From: Phycisphaerales bacterium
GTDB taxonomy: Bacteria; Planctomycetota; Phycisphaerae; Phycisphaerales; UBA1924
Reading direction: 5' to 3'
NCBI GenBank assembly: GCA_019744815.1
Contig: JAIEUA010000011.1
Span: forward strand, 248,001-312,000
Length of the DNA: 64,000 nt
Below, in pieces: positions 63,780 through 64,000 of this stretch (positions are counted from its first letter, which is position 1; each line of letters starts with the position of its first letter). The position numbers and the translations under genes were made by a program. The notes under the pieces are model-generated. The model made no database searches and was not told where the DNA came from. It saw only the letters and a list, made by a program, of their open reading frames with translations.

Positions 63780-64000
63780 TCACCGGACGGCGAGTCGCGC
63801 CACGCCCTTGGCGGCGAGGTGCGGCGAATCGGCGAAGCAGAGTTGCCAGTCGGGCCGCGCGACGCGGGTGAGGTCGGCGTCGACGGCTTGGCGGAGCGCC
63901 GCCGCCGCTGGCGCGAGGCTCATGCCGACGTAGCCGAGCAGCGCGATCTCCTGCGGCCGATAGATGGCGTGACAGATTCGCAGAGCCCTGGCCAGCGCGC
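63780..64000 (-). CDS. C-terminal end of a possible ROK-family protein (partial)
   Basis: The frame on the minus strand is open from the window edge to a TGA at 63780-63782 (73 codons). It reads LARALRICHAIYRPQEIALL, then GYVGMSLAPAAAALRQAVDA and ADSPHLAAKGVARLAVR. The pattern of a helix, a P-x-x-I-A-L-x-G strand and a final A-A-x-G-A helix fits the C-terminus of ROK-family sugar kinases or repressors, but the diagnostic N-terminal motifs are outside the window. Confidence 0.45.
   Translation of the reverse strand, partial: ALARALRICHAIYRPQEIALLGYVGMSLAPAAAALRQAVDADLTRVARPDWQLCFADSPHLAAKGVARLAVR

Overview
The window is high-GC bacterial DNA that looks like a member of the Planctomycetota, most likely class Phycisphaerae. 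The grounds are internal. Four secreted proteins end in a paired, Cys-bordered dockerin-like Ca-loop repeat. There is a planctomycete-style ECF sigma factor beside a Ser/Thr kinase-like gene, a pseudopilin of the H-x9-DG kind, a C39/DUF1573 protein, and small coiled-coil and HARE-HTH-like proteins. Species-level assignment is not possible from sequence alone.

Layout. (1) 1-8.7 kb holds housekeeping genes: the N-terminal part of secA, a free-standing TSCPD domain of B12-dependent ribonucleotide reductase, a D-2-hydroxyacid dehydrogenase, an EEP-family hydrolase, an HU-like protein, a CstA transporter and psuG. (2) 9.1-13.4 kb holds two secreted dockerin-like proteins in tandem; the second carries an EEP nuclease/phosphatase domain. 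(3) 13.4-26.1 kb holds a dksA-like/lspA/MBL-hydrolase operon, accA, proC, an ABC exporter pair, a methyltransferase, a UbiD-type decarboxylase and a large M16 protease. (4) 26.2-41.4 kb is a glycan assembly/modification locus with glycosyltransferases, methyltransferases and a carbamoyltransferase. Four of its proteins share a small Rossmann-like module (GxG-x-H-[ST]-R followed by a DD motif) in five copies and in different fusion contexts. (5) 41.5-44.6 kb holds tRNA-Ser(CGA), a CoaC-type flavoprotein, rpoZ, a DUF3553 protein, a conserved small coiled-coil protein and tRNA-Ser(GCT).

(6) 44.6-48.7 kb is a mobile region. A large serine recombinase gene abuts, and its frame runs into, tRNA-Ser(GCT). 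A perfect 90-bp inverted copy of the tRNA-proximal end lies on the far side of the recombinase. An IS256-family element follows, sitting against an IS110-family remnant. (7) 48.9-54.9 kb is visibly less GC-rich and encodes two divergent operons. One has a pseudopilin, a Cys-rich protein with a double-glycine-like leader, a LolA-like secreted protein and a C39-peptidase-like/DUF1573 protein. The other has two helical-repeat (TPR-like) proteins. I consider this the best candidate for an undescribed secretion or maturation system. (8) 55.1-57.9 kb holds gene debris, including a truncated 'VAMPFG' nucleotide-hydrolase-like gene and an HNH endonuclease resembling the front of a Cap5/SAVED effector. 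(9) 57.9-64 kb holds a third and a fourth dockerin-like protein, a FUN14-family membrane protein, an ECF sigma factor convergent with a predicted pseudokinase, an orphan strong terminator, and the C-terminus of a possible ROK-family protein.

No CRISPR array, rRNA operon or replication origin was seen. All family assignments come from reading motifs; no database search was possible.
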